A program made the translations under genes and the position numbers. This document shows positions 43,289 to 52,703 of a DNA stretch of 64,000 nucleotides, in pieces. The stretch is from Streptomyces sp. f51 (GTDB lineage Bacteria > Actinomycetota > Actinomycetes > Streptomycetales > Streptomycetaceae). The stretch lies in assembly GCF_037940415.1 (NCBI RefSeq), contig NZ_CP149798.1:248001-312000 (forward strand), written 5' to 3'. Under the pieces are notes generated by a model. The model was not told the origin of the DNA. It made no database searches and was given only the letters and a program-made list of their open reading frames with translations. Each line of letters begins with the position of its first letter. Position 1 is the stretch's first letter.

Positions 43289-44340
43289 CCGGGGAGCACG
43301 ACGTCCTCGATGAGGGCCGTGCGCTCGTCGAAGGGGATGAACGCGCTCTTGACCGCGTTCACCGTCACGGTCCGCAGGTCCTCGAGACCCCAGCCCGCCT
43401 CCTCGACGAGCAGCGACATCTCCCGGGTCATGGTCGTCCCCGACACCAGCCGGTTGTCGGTGTTGAGGGTGACGCGGAAGCCGAGGTCGCGCAGGGCGGT
43501 GATGGGGTGGTCGGCGATGGACGTCGCCGCGCCGGTCTGGAGGTTGGACGTCGGGCACATCTCCAGGGCCATCCGGCGGTCGCGCACCCAGCCCGCGAGG
43601 CGGCCGAGCTTGCCGTCCACGATGTCCTCGGTGATCCGGACGCCGTGACCGATGCGCTGGGCGCCGCAGACCTGGAGCGCCTGGTGGATGCTGGGCAGAC
43701 CGTGCGCCTCGCCCGCGTGGATGGTGAACGGGACGCTCTCGCGGCGCAGGTGCTCGAAGGCGGCCAGGTGGTCGGCGGGCGGGAAGCCGTCCTCGGCACC
43801 CGCGATGTCGAAACCGACGACCCCGGCGTCCCGGAACGCCACCGCGAGGTCCGCGATCTCGCGGGTCCGGTCGAACATCCGCATGCCGCACAGCAGGGTC
43901 CCGACGCGTACGGGGGTGCCCGCGGCGGCCGCCTTCGCCATACCGGCCGCGAGGCCCTCCTGCACCGCCTCGACGACCTCGGGCAGGGTCAGCCCGCCGT
44001 TGACCATGAGCTCGGGCGCGTACCGCACCTCGCCGTAGACGACACCGTCCTCGGCCAGGTCGAGGACGTACTCCTCGGCCGTGCGCAGCAGGCCCTCGCG
44101 GGACTGCATCACGGCGAGGGTGTGCTCGAAGGTGGCTATGTAGCGGACCAGGTCGCCGGAGTTGGCGGCCTCGTAGTACCAGTCGGCCAGTTCCCGCGGG
44201 TCCGTGGTGGGCAGGGTGTGGCCGACGGTCTCCGCGAGCTCGACCAGGGTGGCCGGGCGGAGGCCGCCGTCGAGGTGGTCGTGCAGGACCGCCTTGGGCA
44301 GGCGGCGGATCGTGTCGATGTCGATGCGGGGCGCGGTCAT
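43276..44340 (-). CDS. add: Adenosine deaminase
   Basis: 354 aa. Zinc ligands and catalytic residues are all present: [10 protein letters not shown] (H-x-H), IHAGEAHG (His and catalytic Glu), GHGVRI, and the Asp pair in LNTDNRL. It converts adenosine and deoxyadenosine to inosine forms in purine salvage. The [11 protein letters not shown] and [17 protein letters not shown] segments are typical of actinobacterial ADA. Streptomyces usually has several copies. It is monocistronic and convergent with the DinB-like gene (13-bp overlap of ends). Confidence 0.94.
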   Translation of the reverse strand: MTAPRIDIDTIRRLPKAVLHDHLDGGLRPATLVELAETVGHTLPTTDPRELADWYYEAANSGDLVRYIATFEHTLAVMQSREGLLRTAEEYVLDLAEDGVVYGEVRYAPELMVNGGLTLPEVVEAVQEGLAAGMAKAAAAGTPVRVGTLLCGMRMFDRTREIADLAVAFRDAGVVGFDIAGAEDGFPPADHLAAFEHLRRESVPFTIHAGEAHGLPSIHQALQVCGAQRIGHGVRITEDIVDGKLGRLAGWVRDRRMALEMCPTSNLQTGAATSIADHPITALRDLGFRVTLNTDNRLVSGTTMTREMSLLVEEAGWGLEDLRTVTVNAVKSAFIPFDERTALIEDVVLPGYDI

Positions 44341-44449
44341 GTGCGGTGTTCCTCGGCAGGTGGGTCGGAGCGGGAGGTGGAGGGGTGAGCGGCCGTACGG
44401 GAGCCTGCGGGACCGTACGGAAGGGTGCGGGACCGTTCGGGCGGTCAGG

Positions 44450-44842
44450 TCAGCCCGCGGGCTGGAGCAGGTCCCAACGGTTGCCGTACAGGTCCTGGAA
44501 GACGGCGACCGAGCCGTACGGCTCGTGGCGGGGCTCCTCCAGGAAGGTCACGCCCGCGGCGCTCATCCGGGCGTGATCGCGGGCGAAGTCGTCGGTGTAC
44601 AGGAAGAAGCCGACCCGTCCGCCGGTCTGGTCGCCGACGCGGCCGCGCTGCGCCTCGTCCTTGGCCCGGGCGAGCAGCAGCCCGGTTCCGCCGCCGCCCG
44701 TACCCGGCTCGACCACGACCCAGCGCGAGCCGTCGGGCCGCGCGGTGTCCTCGACGAGGTGGAAACCGAGGGCTTCGGTGTAGTGGCGGATGGCCTCGTC
44801 GTAGTCGTCGACGACGAGGGTGACCAGGGCGATGCGTCTCAT
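44450..44842 (-). CDS. VOC-family protein
   Basis: 130 aa from ATG 44840-44842, with GGAGAG upstream. [47 protein letters not shown] and [17 protein letters not shown] define a single-domain VOC protein resembling those often called bleomycin-resistance or glyoxalase-like. The likely metal ligands cannot be assigned without a structure. A short inverted repeat TACGT-AAC-ACGTA (44860-44872) sits 18 bp upstream of the start and may be its operator. Confidence 0.88.
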   Translation of the reverse strand: MRRIALVTLVVDDYDEAIRHYTEALGFHLVEDTARPDGSRWVVVEPGTGGGGTGLLLARAKDEAQRGRVGDQTGGRVGFFLYTDDFARDHARMSAAGVTFLEEPRHEPYGSVAVFQDLYGNRWDLLQPAG

Positions 44843-44859
44843 CGGGCTCTCCAGGGTTA

Positions 44860-44872
44860 TACGTAACACGTA
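44860..44872. promoter_or_regulatory. Short inverted repeat upstream of the VOC gene
   Basis: TACGT-AAC-ACGTA is a perfect 5-3-5 repeat in a locally AT-rich segment (GTTATACGTAACACGTAG) directly upstream of the VOC ribosome-binding site. A role as operator is plausible only. Confidence 0.35.
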
Positions 44873-44989
44873 GGGTACGACATTCCCCGGCACGCCTCGC
44901 GGACCGGTCGCGCTCGCCACGCCGCTCACGGCCCGGCGGCAGGAAACCGATCTTCGCCGGGCGATACGGGAACGATCCCCGCCGCCAAT

Positions 44990-45009
44990 CGTCTACAGTT
45001 GTGTAGACG
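44990..45009. promoter_or_regulatory. BlaI/CopY-like operator CGTCTACA-N4-TGTAGACG
   Basis: CGTCTACA-GTTG-TGTAGACG is a perfect 8-bp inverted repeat with a 4-nt spacer. The TACA...TGTA core is that of BlaI/MecI/CopY-family penicillinase-repressor-type regulators, whose actinobacterial sites resemble GTCTACA/TGTAGAC. It lies 84 bp upstream of the small leader frame and 143 bp upstream of the PAP2 gene. No BlaI gene is in the window, so the regulator would act in trans. Confidence 0.6.
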
Positions 45010-45093
45010 AAATCGACGAGGCAGGCGACGCAGGTGGCGTCGGCGGAGTGTGCCGCCGCGTGCCCGTGTCCGCCGTGGAAAGGGGCCACGCCC

Positions 45094-45156
45094 ATGTCAG
45101 CCGTCCCGGGCGTCGCACCCGCGCGCGCGGCCGAGGCCCTCACGGCCCGGCCGTGA
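45094..45156 (+). CDS. Possible 20-aa leader peptide coupled to the PAP2 gene
   Basis: A 20-codon frame from ATG 45094, preceded by GGAAAGGGG at good spacing, ends in TGA at 45154-45156, which overlaps the GTG start of the PAP2 gene (GTGA). The peptide is Ala-rich and not hydrophobic. This arrangement would let ribosomes reach the PAP2 start, which has no good Shine-Dalgarno of its own. No attenuator codon bias or terminator pair is evident. It may be a chance frame. Confidence 0.4.
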   Translation: MSAVPGVAPARAAEALTARP

Positions 45157-45995
45157 AGCGCCACGGCACCAGCGACCTCGCCGCGTCGACCGCGGTGGGG
45201 AGTCTGGTCGCGTTCGTGCTGCTGACGCTGATCGTGACCGGTCGCGAGGGCGCTCCCCTGCTCGTCGACTCCCAGCTGGCCTCCTGGTCGGTCGCGCACC
45301 GCCCGGACATGGCGCTCGCCCTGGCGCGCGGTGTGACCTACACCGGCACGGGAGCCGTCCCGTACGCCCTGGTCGTGGCGGCCGGTCTCCTCCTCGGACG
45401 GACGACGCGACAGCGGGTCGGCGCCGTGGCCGCCTGCGTGGGCGTGCTGGCGGCCGCACAGGCCCTGCGGTTCACTGTGATGTCACTGGTCGCCCGGCCG
45501 CGGCCGCCCGTGGCGGACTGGGCGACCCATGCCTCGGGCTGGTCGTTCCCGTCCGGTCACACCACCACCTCGGCCGTCACCGCGGGAGTGCTCATCTTCG
45601 CGGTGATCGCCCGCGCGCCGCAGTCCAGAAGGGCTCTGGTGCTGCTCGTCGGCTGCTGGGCCGTGCTGGTCGGCCTCTCCCGTGTCTACCTGGGCGTCCA
45701 CTGGTTCTCGGACGTCGTGGGCGGCTGGCTGTTCGCCGTCTGCTGGCTGAGCCTGCTCCTGTACGTCCTCACGCGCTTCCTCCCGTCCACCTACTCCGCG
45801 ATATCGGCGCCCCGTCTCCGCCCAGGCCCCACGACGGAAGAGCGCCCCGATGCACCGCAAGCAGCGCAAGCACCAGGCCATCACCCAGGTCCCGGTGAGG
45901 CCCGTGAAGCCGGCGAACCGGACGAGCCCGGCGACCCCGGCGGCCCCCAGGACCCCCGCGACCCGCACGACGTCCCTCCTCACGCTGCTCCGTAG
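45153..45995 (+). CDS. PAP2-family membrane phosphatase
   Basis: 280 aa from GTG 45153; an in-frame GTG at 45076 is possible but poorly supported. Five or six membrane helices carry the PAP2 motifs: phosphatase motif 1 ARPRPP, motif 2 FPSGHTTTS and motif 3 SRVYLGVHWFSDVVGG. It should hydrolyse phospholipid or undecaprenyl-pyrophosphate-type substrates at the membrane. The last ~55 residues are a Pro/Glu/Asp-rich tail encoded in the segment that overlaps the next gene by 146 bp. A BlaI-like operator and possible leader peptide lie upstream. Confidence 0.9.
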   Translation: MKRHGTSDLAASTAVGSLVAFVLLTLIVTGREGAPLLVDSQLASWSVAHRPDMALALARGVTYTGTGAVPYALVVAAGLLLGRTTRQRVGAVAACVGVLAAAQALRFTVMSLVARPRPPVADWATHASGWSFPSGHTTTSAVTAGVLIFAVIARAPQSRRALVLLVGCWAVLVGLSRVYLGVHWFSDVVGGWLFAVCWLSLLLYVLTRFLPSTYSAISAPRLRPGPTTEERPDAPQAAQAPGHHPGPGEAREAGEPDEPGDPGGPQDPRDPHDVPPHAAP

Positions 45996-47064
45996 CCACC
46001 TCGGCTGGGCGGTGAGCGGCGCCTATCTGGCCGCCGCGACCGTGCCCGCCCCGGGCCTGTGGCTGCGCCGCACCCACTGGCTCGGCGCCTCCTCGTTACC
46101 CGGAATCCCCTTCACGACGGCTCCGTTCCTGCTGTCCCTGGTCCTGTTCACGGCGGGACTGCAAGTGCCGCTGAGCGAACTGCGCGCGCTCGTCCGCCGT
46201 CCCACGGCGCTGCTGACGGGCCTCGTCCTGCACCTGGTGGCACCGCTGCTGATCATCCCGGGCGTGGCGTTCGCGCTGCGCCAGTCACCCGACAGCGACG
46301 GGGGAAGCGGGCTGGTCACGGCGATGATCCTCATCGTCGCGATGCCGGTGGCGGCCGGGGCCACGGTGTGGACCGGCAAGGGGGAAGGCTGCCAGCCGAC
46401 GGCGGTGGGCCTGGTCCTGGCGTCCACCCTCGTCAGTCCGCTGACCCTCCCGGTGACACTGGCGGCCCTGTGCCCGCTGCTGCACGGCCCGTACGCGGGC
46501 TCGCTCGCGGAGGCGGCCCGTACCGCCGGCAGCGGATTCGCCCTCACGGGGGTACTGCTTCCGTGCGGCGCGGGAATCCTGTGCCGGCTGGTGCTGCCGG
46601 GCCGCCCTGCTTCCCTCCTGGTCGGCACGGCGGCTCCCGCGGCGATGCTCGCCTCACTGCTTCTGACCTACGTCAACGCGAGCGGAGCCCTCGGACCGTT
46701 CCTCGCGCACCCCGAACCGGTCCTGTTCACCGCCGCCGTGAGCGTCGCGGCCGCCGTCTGCGGACTGTCGTTCGCGCTGGGCCTGGTCACCACCCGCGCC
46801 CTGCGCCTCGACGCACCGGCGGGAGCGTCGGTCACCCTGGCCTGCGGCATGAACAACAGCAGCGCGGGCGCCGTCCTCATCACGACGACACTCCCCGACC
46901 GGCCGCACGTCCTGCTCCCGGTGCTGGCGTACAGCCTGTTGCAGAAGGCGGCCGCGGGCCGAGTGGTACGCGCGGGCCGCCACCCTCGCCGACCGTTCTC
47001 GTCACGGTCATGGGCCGGACGCCGCCATCGGACCGGCAGCCCGGCCCGTCGTGGCCCCCGATGA
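45850..47064 (+). CDS. BASS-family sodium symporter-like transporter, contains TTA codon
   Basis: 404 aa from ATG 45850, with GGAAG upstream. A basic Pro/Thr-rich N-terminus of ~45 residues, encoded inside the PAP2 overlap, precedes about nine or ten helices (PFLLSLVLFTAGLQVPLSELRAL, LLTGLVLHLVAPLLIIPGVAFAL, AMILIVAMPVAAGATVWT, PAAMLASLLLTYVNASG, LACGMNNSSAGAVLI). GMNNSSAGAVL and the AMPVAAG turn match the crossover motifs of bile-acid:sodium symporter (BASS) proteins. Codon 83 is TTA (46096-46098), so full translation needs the bldA tRNA. The final ~35 residues are basic and atypical. The substrate is unknown. Confidence 0.85.
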   Translation: MHRKQRKHQAITQVPVRPVKPANRTSPATPAAPRTPATRTTSLLTLLRSHLGWAVSGAYLAAATVPAPGLWLRRTHWLGASSLPGIPFTTAPFLLSLVLFTAGLQVPLSELRALVRRPTALLTGLVLHLVAPLLIIPGVAFALRQSPDSDGGSGLVTAMILIVAMPVAAGATVWTGKGEGCQPTAVGLVLASTLVSPLTLPVTLAALCPLLHGPYAGSLAEAARTAGSGFALTGVLLPCGAGILCRLVLPGRPASLLVGTAAPAAMLASLLLTYVNASGALGPFLAHPEPVLFTAAVSVAAAVCGLSFALGLVTTRALRLDAPAGASVTLACGMNNSSAGAVLITTTLPDRPHVLLPVLAYSLLQKAAAGRVVRAGRHPRRPFSSRSWAGRRHRTGSPARRGPR

Positions 47065-47074
47065 GCGCACCCGT

Positions 47075-47596
47075 CTATCTCGCGTGCTCCGCCCGCCGTG
47101 CCGCCACGACGAAGGCGTCCACCGCCGCCAGGTACGCCTCGGCGGCACGGCGGAAACCGTCGGCCTCTCGGATGTCGCGCTCGGCTGCGGCAAGGCGGGC
47201 GTATGCCTCGCCCGTGGCCCCGTGGACGGCGTTCGCCGCCGCCACCGGACCGGGGTGGCATTCCAGCGAGACGACCGCCAATGCACGCAGGAAGGGGCCG
47301 TAGGAGTCACGGAGTTGATCCCGGAGCTCAGCGAGGGAAGCCTGCCGCGCCGCCTGGTCCTCGACATCCAGATACTTGGGGATCCGGCGGTACAGAATCC
47401 CCATGTCGTTGGCCTCCTGGATGAATTCCAGCTGCGTAGCCCTGCGCGCCTCGCGTTCTCGGGCGACGTGCTCGGCCTCGGCGGTGGCCTGGGCCTGGAC
47501 ACGAGCGGCCTGCGCGTTGCCCTTGCTGGTGACCCAACTGGCGACCACCGCCGTGCCGGCGGTCAGTACGGCCACCCACAACGCACCGTTGTCCAT
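47075..47596 (-). CDS. Hypothetical protein with one membrane helix and coiled coil
   Basis: 173 aa from ATG 47594-47596. One N-terminal helix (LWVAVLTAGTAVVASWVTS) is followed by a charged Ala/Glu/Arg-rich helix likely to form a coiled coil (NAQAARVQAQATAEAEHVAREREARRATQLEFIQEAND), then a helical bundle. Streptomyces encode many such proteins of unknown role. It is convergent with the BASS gene, with only 10 bp between stops. No catalytic motif. Confidence 0.8.
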   Translation of the reverse strand: MDNGALWVAVLTAGTAVVASWVTSKGNAQAARVQAQATAEAEHVAREREARRATQLEFIQEANDMGILYRRIPKYLDVEDQAARQASLAELRDQLRDSYGPFLRALAVVSLECHPGPVAAANAVHGATGEAYARLAAAERDIREADGFRRAAEAYLAAVDAFVVAARRAEHAR

Positions 47597-47731
47597 GACT
47601 CGAAGTGTGTGGCACCTCTGGTCAGTTGCCTAGTGCGCGAGGAGTTGCCCAGCCCGTTCGGCCGCGGCGCGAGCCCCACGTCGTCGATGCGTCCGGGCGC
47701 GGACTCCGTGGGACTCCCGGCCTCCTCCCCG

Positions 47732-49099
47732 CTACGGATACACGTACGTGTTCAGCGTGTTCACCGCCGACATCGGGTTGCCCAGGTCGTAACGGTCCAC
47801 GGCCAGGTAGTTGGGCTTCTTGCGGGCGGCCGGTTCGCAGAAGCGGCGGGCGCGGTCCGCGAGTTTGGTGTTGTCCGTGCTCGCGGTCCCGGACATGGTG
47901 GCGTCGCGGAAGTGGTTCATGACGAAGAGGGGCCGGAAGCCCGGCTCGGTGCGCGTGAGCGGTACGTTCGTGTCCGCGCCGTACCAGCGGCTGTAGCAGG
48001 ACCAGTCGGAGGAGCCGAGGCCCGAGCCCATGGACCAGTAGTTCTCGACGGTCCACTCGCGCTGGTACATGACGCCGAAGCTGTCCCGGGTCAGTCCGGC
48101 GGACTCGTCGGAGGCGCGGCTGTGGTCGGTGAAGATGAGCAGGCGGTGCCCGGCGGCGGTCAGGTCGGCCAGCTTCGGCCAGCCGTGCTCGCGCACGCCC
48201 GTCTGATCCGGCCGGTACAGCACGTCGGACAGGCCGTTCACCCGGGCGAGCTCGGCGCGCAGGACGCCGGGATCGACGTAGTCCTCCAGGAACACGGTGA
48301 CGAACTGGTCCGGGTGCTGCTTGAGGAAGTCGACCATGCGCTGGAGGTCGACCCAGAGCGCCACCGGCTTGCTGACCAGGGTGCAGCTGTCGTGGCAGAG
48401 GATCGCGCCGTCGGGCGTCTGGTGCAGGTCGAGCATGAACCCTCGCACACCGTCGGCGAGTTGCTGGTTGATGCCGCGGCTCTGATTCGGGAAGAAGTTG
48501 ACGAAGGGCGGGGCGAATCCGCCGTCCACGCCGTTCGCGTAGGCGTTGTGGGCGGTCAGGAACGTGACCTGGTCCAGCGTGCGCTGGTCCTGGGCCGGCA
48601 TCGGCCGGGTCTGGGGCGTGACCGGGGTGAGGTACCAGGAGGCGAGGCTGCCCGGCGAACCGATCGCCAGCTGGGCCGGGTAGTTGGAACCCGAGGGCTT
48701 GTCGGTGACGGTCAAGTAGCTGTTCGTTCCGGGGACTTTGAGTGTGTACTGGTCGGCGCCGCTCGGCGTCACCTCCCAGGCCGCGTCGGCGCTCGTACAG
48801 GCGACGGTACGGGCCTGGTCGCCCGAGCGGCCCAGACAACTGCCCGCGGTGTCGGCGCTTTCGAGCACGGAGGAGGAGCCGCTCTGGCGGAGGGTCCACT
48901 GCTGGTGGTCCTCGTTGCCCCTCGGGTTGTGCTGGACGACCGCCCCCGAACTGTCGGCGGCGTTCAGTCCCGTGACGGCGCTCTGGACGTAATAGGCGCC
49001 AGGGGCGGGGACTTCGGCGGCGCCGGCGGGCGCGGGGACGGCGAATACGGATCCCAGTACGGCGGTGGCGGCGAGCAGGGAGCGTCGGCTCGGTCTCAT
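47732..49099 (-). CDS. Secreted PI-PLC-like protein with ricin-type lectin domain
   Basis: 455 aa from ATG 49097-49099, with AGGAAGGG upstream. The N-terminal signal (RPSRRSLLAATAVLGSVFAVPAPAGA) has an RR pair and may use Tat. Residues ~35-165 form a ricin-type beta-trefoil (YYVQSAVTGLNAAD, QQWTLRQSGSS, GSCLGRSGDQARTVACTS). The phospholipase C X-domain follows: TFLTAHNAYANG (catalytic His), LADGVRGFMLDLHQT, ILCHDSC (second His) and FLEDYVDP. It should cleave phosphatidylinositol or GPI-like substrates outside the cell, tethered by sugar binding. It is monocistronic. Confidence 0.9.
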   Translation of the reverse strand: MRPSRRSLLAATAVLGSVFAVPAPAGAAEVPAPGAYYVQSAVTGLNAADSSGAVVQHNPRGNEDHQQWTLRQSGSSSVLESADTAGSCLGRSGDQARTVACTSADAAWEVTPSGADQYTLKVPGTNSYLTVTDKPSGSNYPAQLAIGSPGSLASWYLTPVTPQTRPMPAQDQRTLDQVTFLTAHNAYANGVDGGFAPPFVNFFPNQSRGINQQLADGVRGFMLDLHQTPDGAILCHDSCTLVSKPVALWVDLQRMVDFLKQHPDQFVTVFLEDYVDPGVLRAELARVNGLSDVLYRPDQTGVREHGWPKLADLTAAGHRLLIFTDHSRASDESAGLTRDSFGVMYQREWTVENYWSMGSGLGSSDWSCYSRWYGADTNVPLTRTEPGFRPLFVMNHFRDATMSGTASTDNTKLADRARRFCEPAARKKPNYLAVDRYDLGNPMSAVNTLNTYVYP

Positions 49100-49302
49100 G
49101 GCACGTGATCCCTTCCTGTGGGGAGCATGAGCATGCCATGCAGACATACGCCGGTGGGCATCGGCGGACAGCCGGGGTACATATCGCGTCAACGGGCGTC
49201 GGTGAGGGCAGGAGCACGGGTCGCCGCAGCGTTCACGGCGTCCTGTCTACCGTCAACACGGCGCCACCGCACCGCAGTTGGCGATTCCGTGAGGTCAGGG
49301 GG

Positions 49303-50124
49303 CTAGCGCGTGCCGGGGTGCTCGATCCGGGTGACGAAGGCGGCGAGGTCGGCGACCACCCGTTCGGGCTGCTCCCAGTGGACGGAGTGCCCGGTCTCCG
49401 CGTAGGCGAGGAATTCGGCGCCGTGGACCGCGTCCAGAATGGTCTGCTGGTCCTCGCGCGGCAGGAACTCGTCCTGTTCACCCCAGATGACGAGCGTGGG
49501 CACCAGGATGCCGCCGAGGGTCGCGCGGAGATCGGTGTCGAGGAGACCGCGGGCGGTGTCCTTCCACACGTGCGCGGGCGGCTTCAGGTTCTCCTCGATC
49601 ATCGTCTCGACGAACCCCCGGGCGATCGGCCGGGCCACCGTGTCCGCCAGGAAGTCCTCCACGAAGGCGCGCGGCACGGGATCGGACAGGGTCTCCATGG
49701 CGCTCACCAGTCCGGTGACGGCCGGTTTGTCCGCGAGAGTGCCGGGGACGCCGAGCAGCACCAGTCCGGCGATGCGGTCCGGATGGCTGCCGGCGACGAT
49801 CCGGGCCGGTACGCCGCCGCTGGACGCCCCGACCAGGACGGCGCGGGGGACGTCCACGGCGTCCAGGAACGCCACCAGGTCGGCGGCGAAGTCGTCGGGC
49901 GCGTAGCCCTCCGGCGGCCGGTCGGCGTCGCCGTGCCCGCGCTGCGTGGGCGCGTAGCCGTGCAGGGACGCCGGCAGGCGCCTCAGCAGGGGCTCGAAGG
50001 ACCACCAGGAGTCGGCCAGACCGTGCACGAAGACGACCGGCGTACCACTGGGGTAGCCGGCTTCGGCGTACGGGAGGGCGAGCCCTTCCCGCACCTGCGC
50101 GGACTTCAGGGAGATCACGGTCAC
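49303..50124 (-). CDS. Alpha/beta hydrolase
   Basis: 273 aa from GTG 50122-50124, preceded by GGAAGGAGG. The oxyanion motif is FVHGLADSWWSFEPLL, the nucleophile Ser lies in VGASSGGVPARIVA, the acid Asp in GEQDEFLP and the base His in ETGHSVHWEQPERV. It is a soluble esterase/epoxide-hydrolase-like protein of the alpha/beta hydrolase 1 family; the substrate is unknown. The start is ~225 bp from the TPP riboswitch of the divergent permease gene. Confidence 0.92.
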   Translation of the reverse strand: MTVISLKSAQVREGLALPYAEAGYPSGTPVVFVHGLADSWWSFEPLLRRLPASLHGYAPTQRGHGDADRPPEGYAPDDFAADLVAFLDAVDVPRAVLVGASSGGVPARIVAGSHPDRIAGLVLLGVPGTLADKPAVTGLVSAMETLSDPVPRAFVEDFLADTVARPIARGFVETMIEENLKPPAHVWKDTARGLLDTDLRATLGGILVPTLVIWGEQDEFLPREDQQTILDAVHGAEFLAYAETGHSVHWEQPERVVADLAAFVTRIEHPGTR

Positions 50125-50349
50125 GGCACCCTGCCTCCTTCCACCCGGCCACCGGTGTCCGGGAACCCGGGAGCGGAGCACGAGCGGCGATCACTTCCGA
50201 CAGTACCGAGCGGCGGCACGCGCCGCGCTGCGAACCGGTCCGCCCGCACCGTTCGAATGAACCGGAGTACGCGCGGGCGCACGCCGGTCCTGGTCGGTGA
50301 GGACCCGCTCCCGCTCCGTCGCCGGGAACGGTTAGGGTGTCCGTCGTAC

Positions 50350-50425
50350 CGGACACGGGGTGCCCCGTCCGAGGGCTGAGATCACACCCGTCGAACCTGA
50401 ACCAGTTCGTACTGGCGGAGGGATG
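50350..50425 (+). promoter_or_regulatory. TPP riboswitch (THI element)
   Basis: GGGGTGCCCC (50357-50366) opens the element, followed by GGGCTGAGATCACACCCG, CGAACCTGAACCAG, and ACTGGCGGAGGGA at the 3' end, all in the standard THI-box order. The last element contains the GGAGGG that is the ribosome-binding site of the permease gene, so binding of thiamine pyrophosphate should hide it and block translation. The flanking region 50125-50349 holds the divergent promoters and no gene. Confidence 0.95.
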
Positions 50426-50431
50426 TCTTCC

Positions 50432-51832
50432 ATGCCATTGGCGCATGTTTCCGGCGGGCTGCCCGCCGACGGCCGGCCCGCCGTCTTCGACGGGCGGATG
50501 CCCGCGGCACCCGGCGACCTGCGGGTGGAGGGGCACGGCATCGAGCCGGTCCCCGAGAGCAACCGGTACGGCGGCGCCGGCCGCCTGTTCACCGTGTGGT
50601 TCGCCCCGAACCTGACGATGACGGGCGTGTTCACCGGCACCATCGGGATCGCGCTCGGCCTGGACTTCACCACCGCCCTCGCGGCGGTCGTCCTCGGGAC
50701 CGTGCTCGGCGCGCTGCCGACCGCCGCTCTCAGCACCTGGGGCGGACTCACCGGCACCGGCCAACTCCCGCTCGCACGGCTCGCGTTCGGCCGGGCGGTG
50801 GTCCTGCCCGGCACGCTCCAGTGGCTGTCCTCGGTCGCCTGGGACGCGTTGATCGGCCTGTTCGGGGGCGATGCGCTGGCGCGGCTGTGCGGCTGGCCGT
50901 TCTGGGTCGGCGTGCTCGTCATGATGCTGGCCCAGGGCGCTCTGGGGGTTCTCGGCTACGAGGCCATCCACCGCCTCCAGATCGTCATGACGTTCGTGCT
51001 CGCGGTCGCCTTCGCGGTGATCGCCTGGCGGATGCTCGACGGGGTCCACCCCGCGACGACCGGATCCGCGGCCGGTGCCGACCGCGCGGGCGCGTTCGTG
51101 CTCACCAGCACCATCGCCCTGAGCCTGTCGCTGTCCTGGGCGCCGTACGCGTCGGACTTCAGCCGCTATCTGCCCCGTGGCACGTCCCGCCCGAAGATGT
51201 TCTGGTGCACCCTGCTCGGGCTGGTCACGTCGTTCGTCGCCGTGCAGGTCCTCGGTCTGTGGGGTGCGTCGGTGCTGACCGACCAGACGGCTGCGGGCGT
51301 GGACGCCCTGCTGGGCGGCGGTGCCGCCGGCGCGTTCGGGCTGCTGGCGGTGGCACTGGCCGCGGTGTGCAGCAACGCGATGAACGACTACAGCGGTTCC
51401 CTCGCCCTCCAGACGCTCGGTGTCCGGATACCGCGTCCGGTGGCCGCCGCCCTGGCCGCCGCGCTCGGCTTCCCGCTGGTGCTGTGGATGCACGCCGCCG
51501 ACACCACGGCGCGGTTCCAGAACGTGCTGCTGTTCGTGGGCTGTTGGATCCCCGGGTTCGTCGCGATCGTGGTCGTCGACTGGATCGCCCGCAGGCGGGA
51601 GCGCGGCGGCGCCCCGCTCGACATCGCCGCCGAGACCGCCCCGCCGCGCTCCGGACCGATCTCGCTCGTGGCGTTCGCCGGGGCGTTCGGCGCGGCCGTG
51701 CCGTTCATGGACACGAGCCTGTACGTCGGACCGGTCGCCGACGCACTGCACGGAGCCGACCTCTCCTACTACGTGGCGTTCCTCGTCGCCCTCGCCCTGT
51801 ACGCACCGCTGCGGTTGCGCCGTCGCGCCTGA
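50432..51832 (+). CDS. NCS1-family permease (CytX-like pyrimidine transporter)
   Basis: 466 aa from ATG 50432, which has the correct 9-nt spacing from the riboswitch GGAGGG; ATG 50423 abuts that site and is less likely. About twelve membrane helices are seen ([97 protein letters not shown]), which are NCS1 signatures. Because it lies under a TPP riboswitch and just before thiD, it probably imports hydroxymethylpyrimidine for thiamine synthesis. Coupled to thiD in one operon. Confidence 0.93.
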   Translation: MPLAHVSGGLPADGRPAVFDGRMPAAPGDLRVEGHGIEPVPESNRYGGAGRLFTVWFAPNLTMTGVFTGTIGIALGLDFTTALAAVVLGTVLGALPTAALSTWGGLTGTGQLPLARLAFGRAVVLPGTLQWLSSVAWDALIGLFGGDALARLCGWPFWVGVLVMMLAQGALGVLGYEAIHRLQIVMTFVLAVAFAVIAWRMLDGVHPATTGSAAGADRAGAFVLTSTIALSLSLSWAPYASDFSRYLPRGTSRPKMFWCTLLGLVTSFVAVQVLGLWGASVLTDQTAAGVDALLGGGAAGAFGLLAVALAAVCSNAMNDYSGSLALQTLGVRIPRPVAAALAAALGFPLVLWMHAADTTARFQNVLLFVGCWIPGFVAIVVVDWIARRRERGGAPLDIAAETAPPRSGPISLVAFAGAFGAAVPFMDTSLYVGPVADALHGADLSYYVAFLVALALYAPLRLRRRA

Positions 51833-51905
51833 GGGCCACCCCGCCCGTCGCCCAGCCGGCCGGGGGCCCGTGCGCCCGCGGCCGTACCCGAGAGGAACAC
51901 CTCGC

Positions 51906-52703
51906 ATGACCACACCGCCCCGCGTCCTGACGATCGCCGGATCCGATTCCGGCGGAGGCGCAGGAATCCAGGCCGACTTGAAGACCATGCTCGCGCTGGG
52001 CGCTCACGGGATGAGCGTGCTCACCGCCGTGACGGCACAGAACTCCGTGGGCGTGCAGGGGGCTTGGGAGCTGTCCGAGGACGCGGTGCGGGCCCAGTAC
52101 CGCAGTGTGGTCGACGACATCGGCGTGCAGGCCGTCAAGACGGGGATGCTCTCGTCGCCCGGACTGGTCACCGCCGTCGCCGAGTTGCTCTCCGACGTGG
52201 GCGCCCCGGTCGTCGTGGACCCGGTGAGCGTCTCCAAGCACGGGGACCGGCTGCTGGCCGACGACGCGCTCGACGCCGTACGGACCCGGCTGCTGCCGCG
52301 GGCGACGGTGGCCACCCCGAATCTCGACGAGGTCGCCCAGCTCACCGGGGTGGAGGTGAGCGACGAGGCGGGTATGCGCCGGGCCGCCGGGGTGCTGCTC
52401 TCCTTCGGCCCGCGCTGGGTACTGGTGAAGGGGGGTCATCTGCCGGGCCAGGCCGTCGATCTGCTCACCGACGGAACCGACGAGCACTGGCTGCGCGCGC
52501 CGCGTCACGACAACCGGCACACGCACGGAACGGGGTGCACGCTGGCCTCGGCCGTCGCGGTGGGACTGGCCGAGGGCCTCGCGGTACCGGAGGCCGTACG
52601 GCGGGCGAAGGCGTACGTGACCGCGGCGATCGAGGCCGGTTTCGCGCTCGGGGCCGGCATCGGTCCGGTGGACCACGGGTGGCGACTGCGCGGGACCGGC
52701 TGA
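51906..52703 (+). CDS. thiD: Hydroxymethylpyrimidine/phosphomethylpyrimidine kinase
   Basis: 265 aa. ThiD ribokinase-like fold: [21 protein letters not shown] at the N-terminus, [40 protein letters not shown] and [21 protein letters not shown] with the catalytic Asp/Gly anion-hole region (GTGC). It phosphorylates HMP twice to give HMP-PP for thiamine. It follows the NCS1 permease by 73 bp, and both are governed by the TPP riboswitch. Confidence 0.95.
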   Translation: MTTPPRVLTIAGSDSGGGAGIQADLKTMLALGAHGMSVLTAVTAQNSVGVQGAWELSEDAVRAQYRSVVDDIGVQAVKTGMLSSPGLVTAVAELLSDVGAPVVVDPVSVSKHGDRLLADDALDAVRTRLLPRATVATPNLDEVAQLTGVEVSDEAGMRRAAGVLLSFGPRWVLVKGGHLPGQAVDLLTDGTDEHWLRAPRHDNRHTHGTGCTLASAVAVGLAEGLAVPEAVRRAKAYVTAAIEAGFALGAGIGPVDHGWRLRGTG

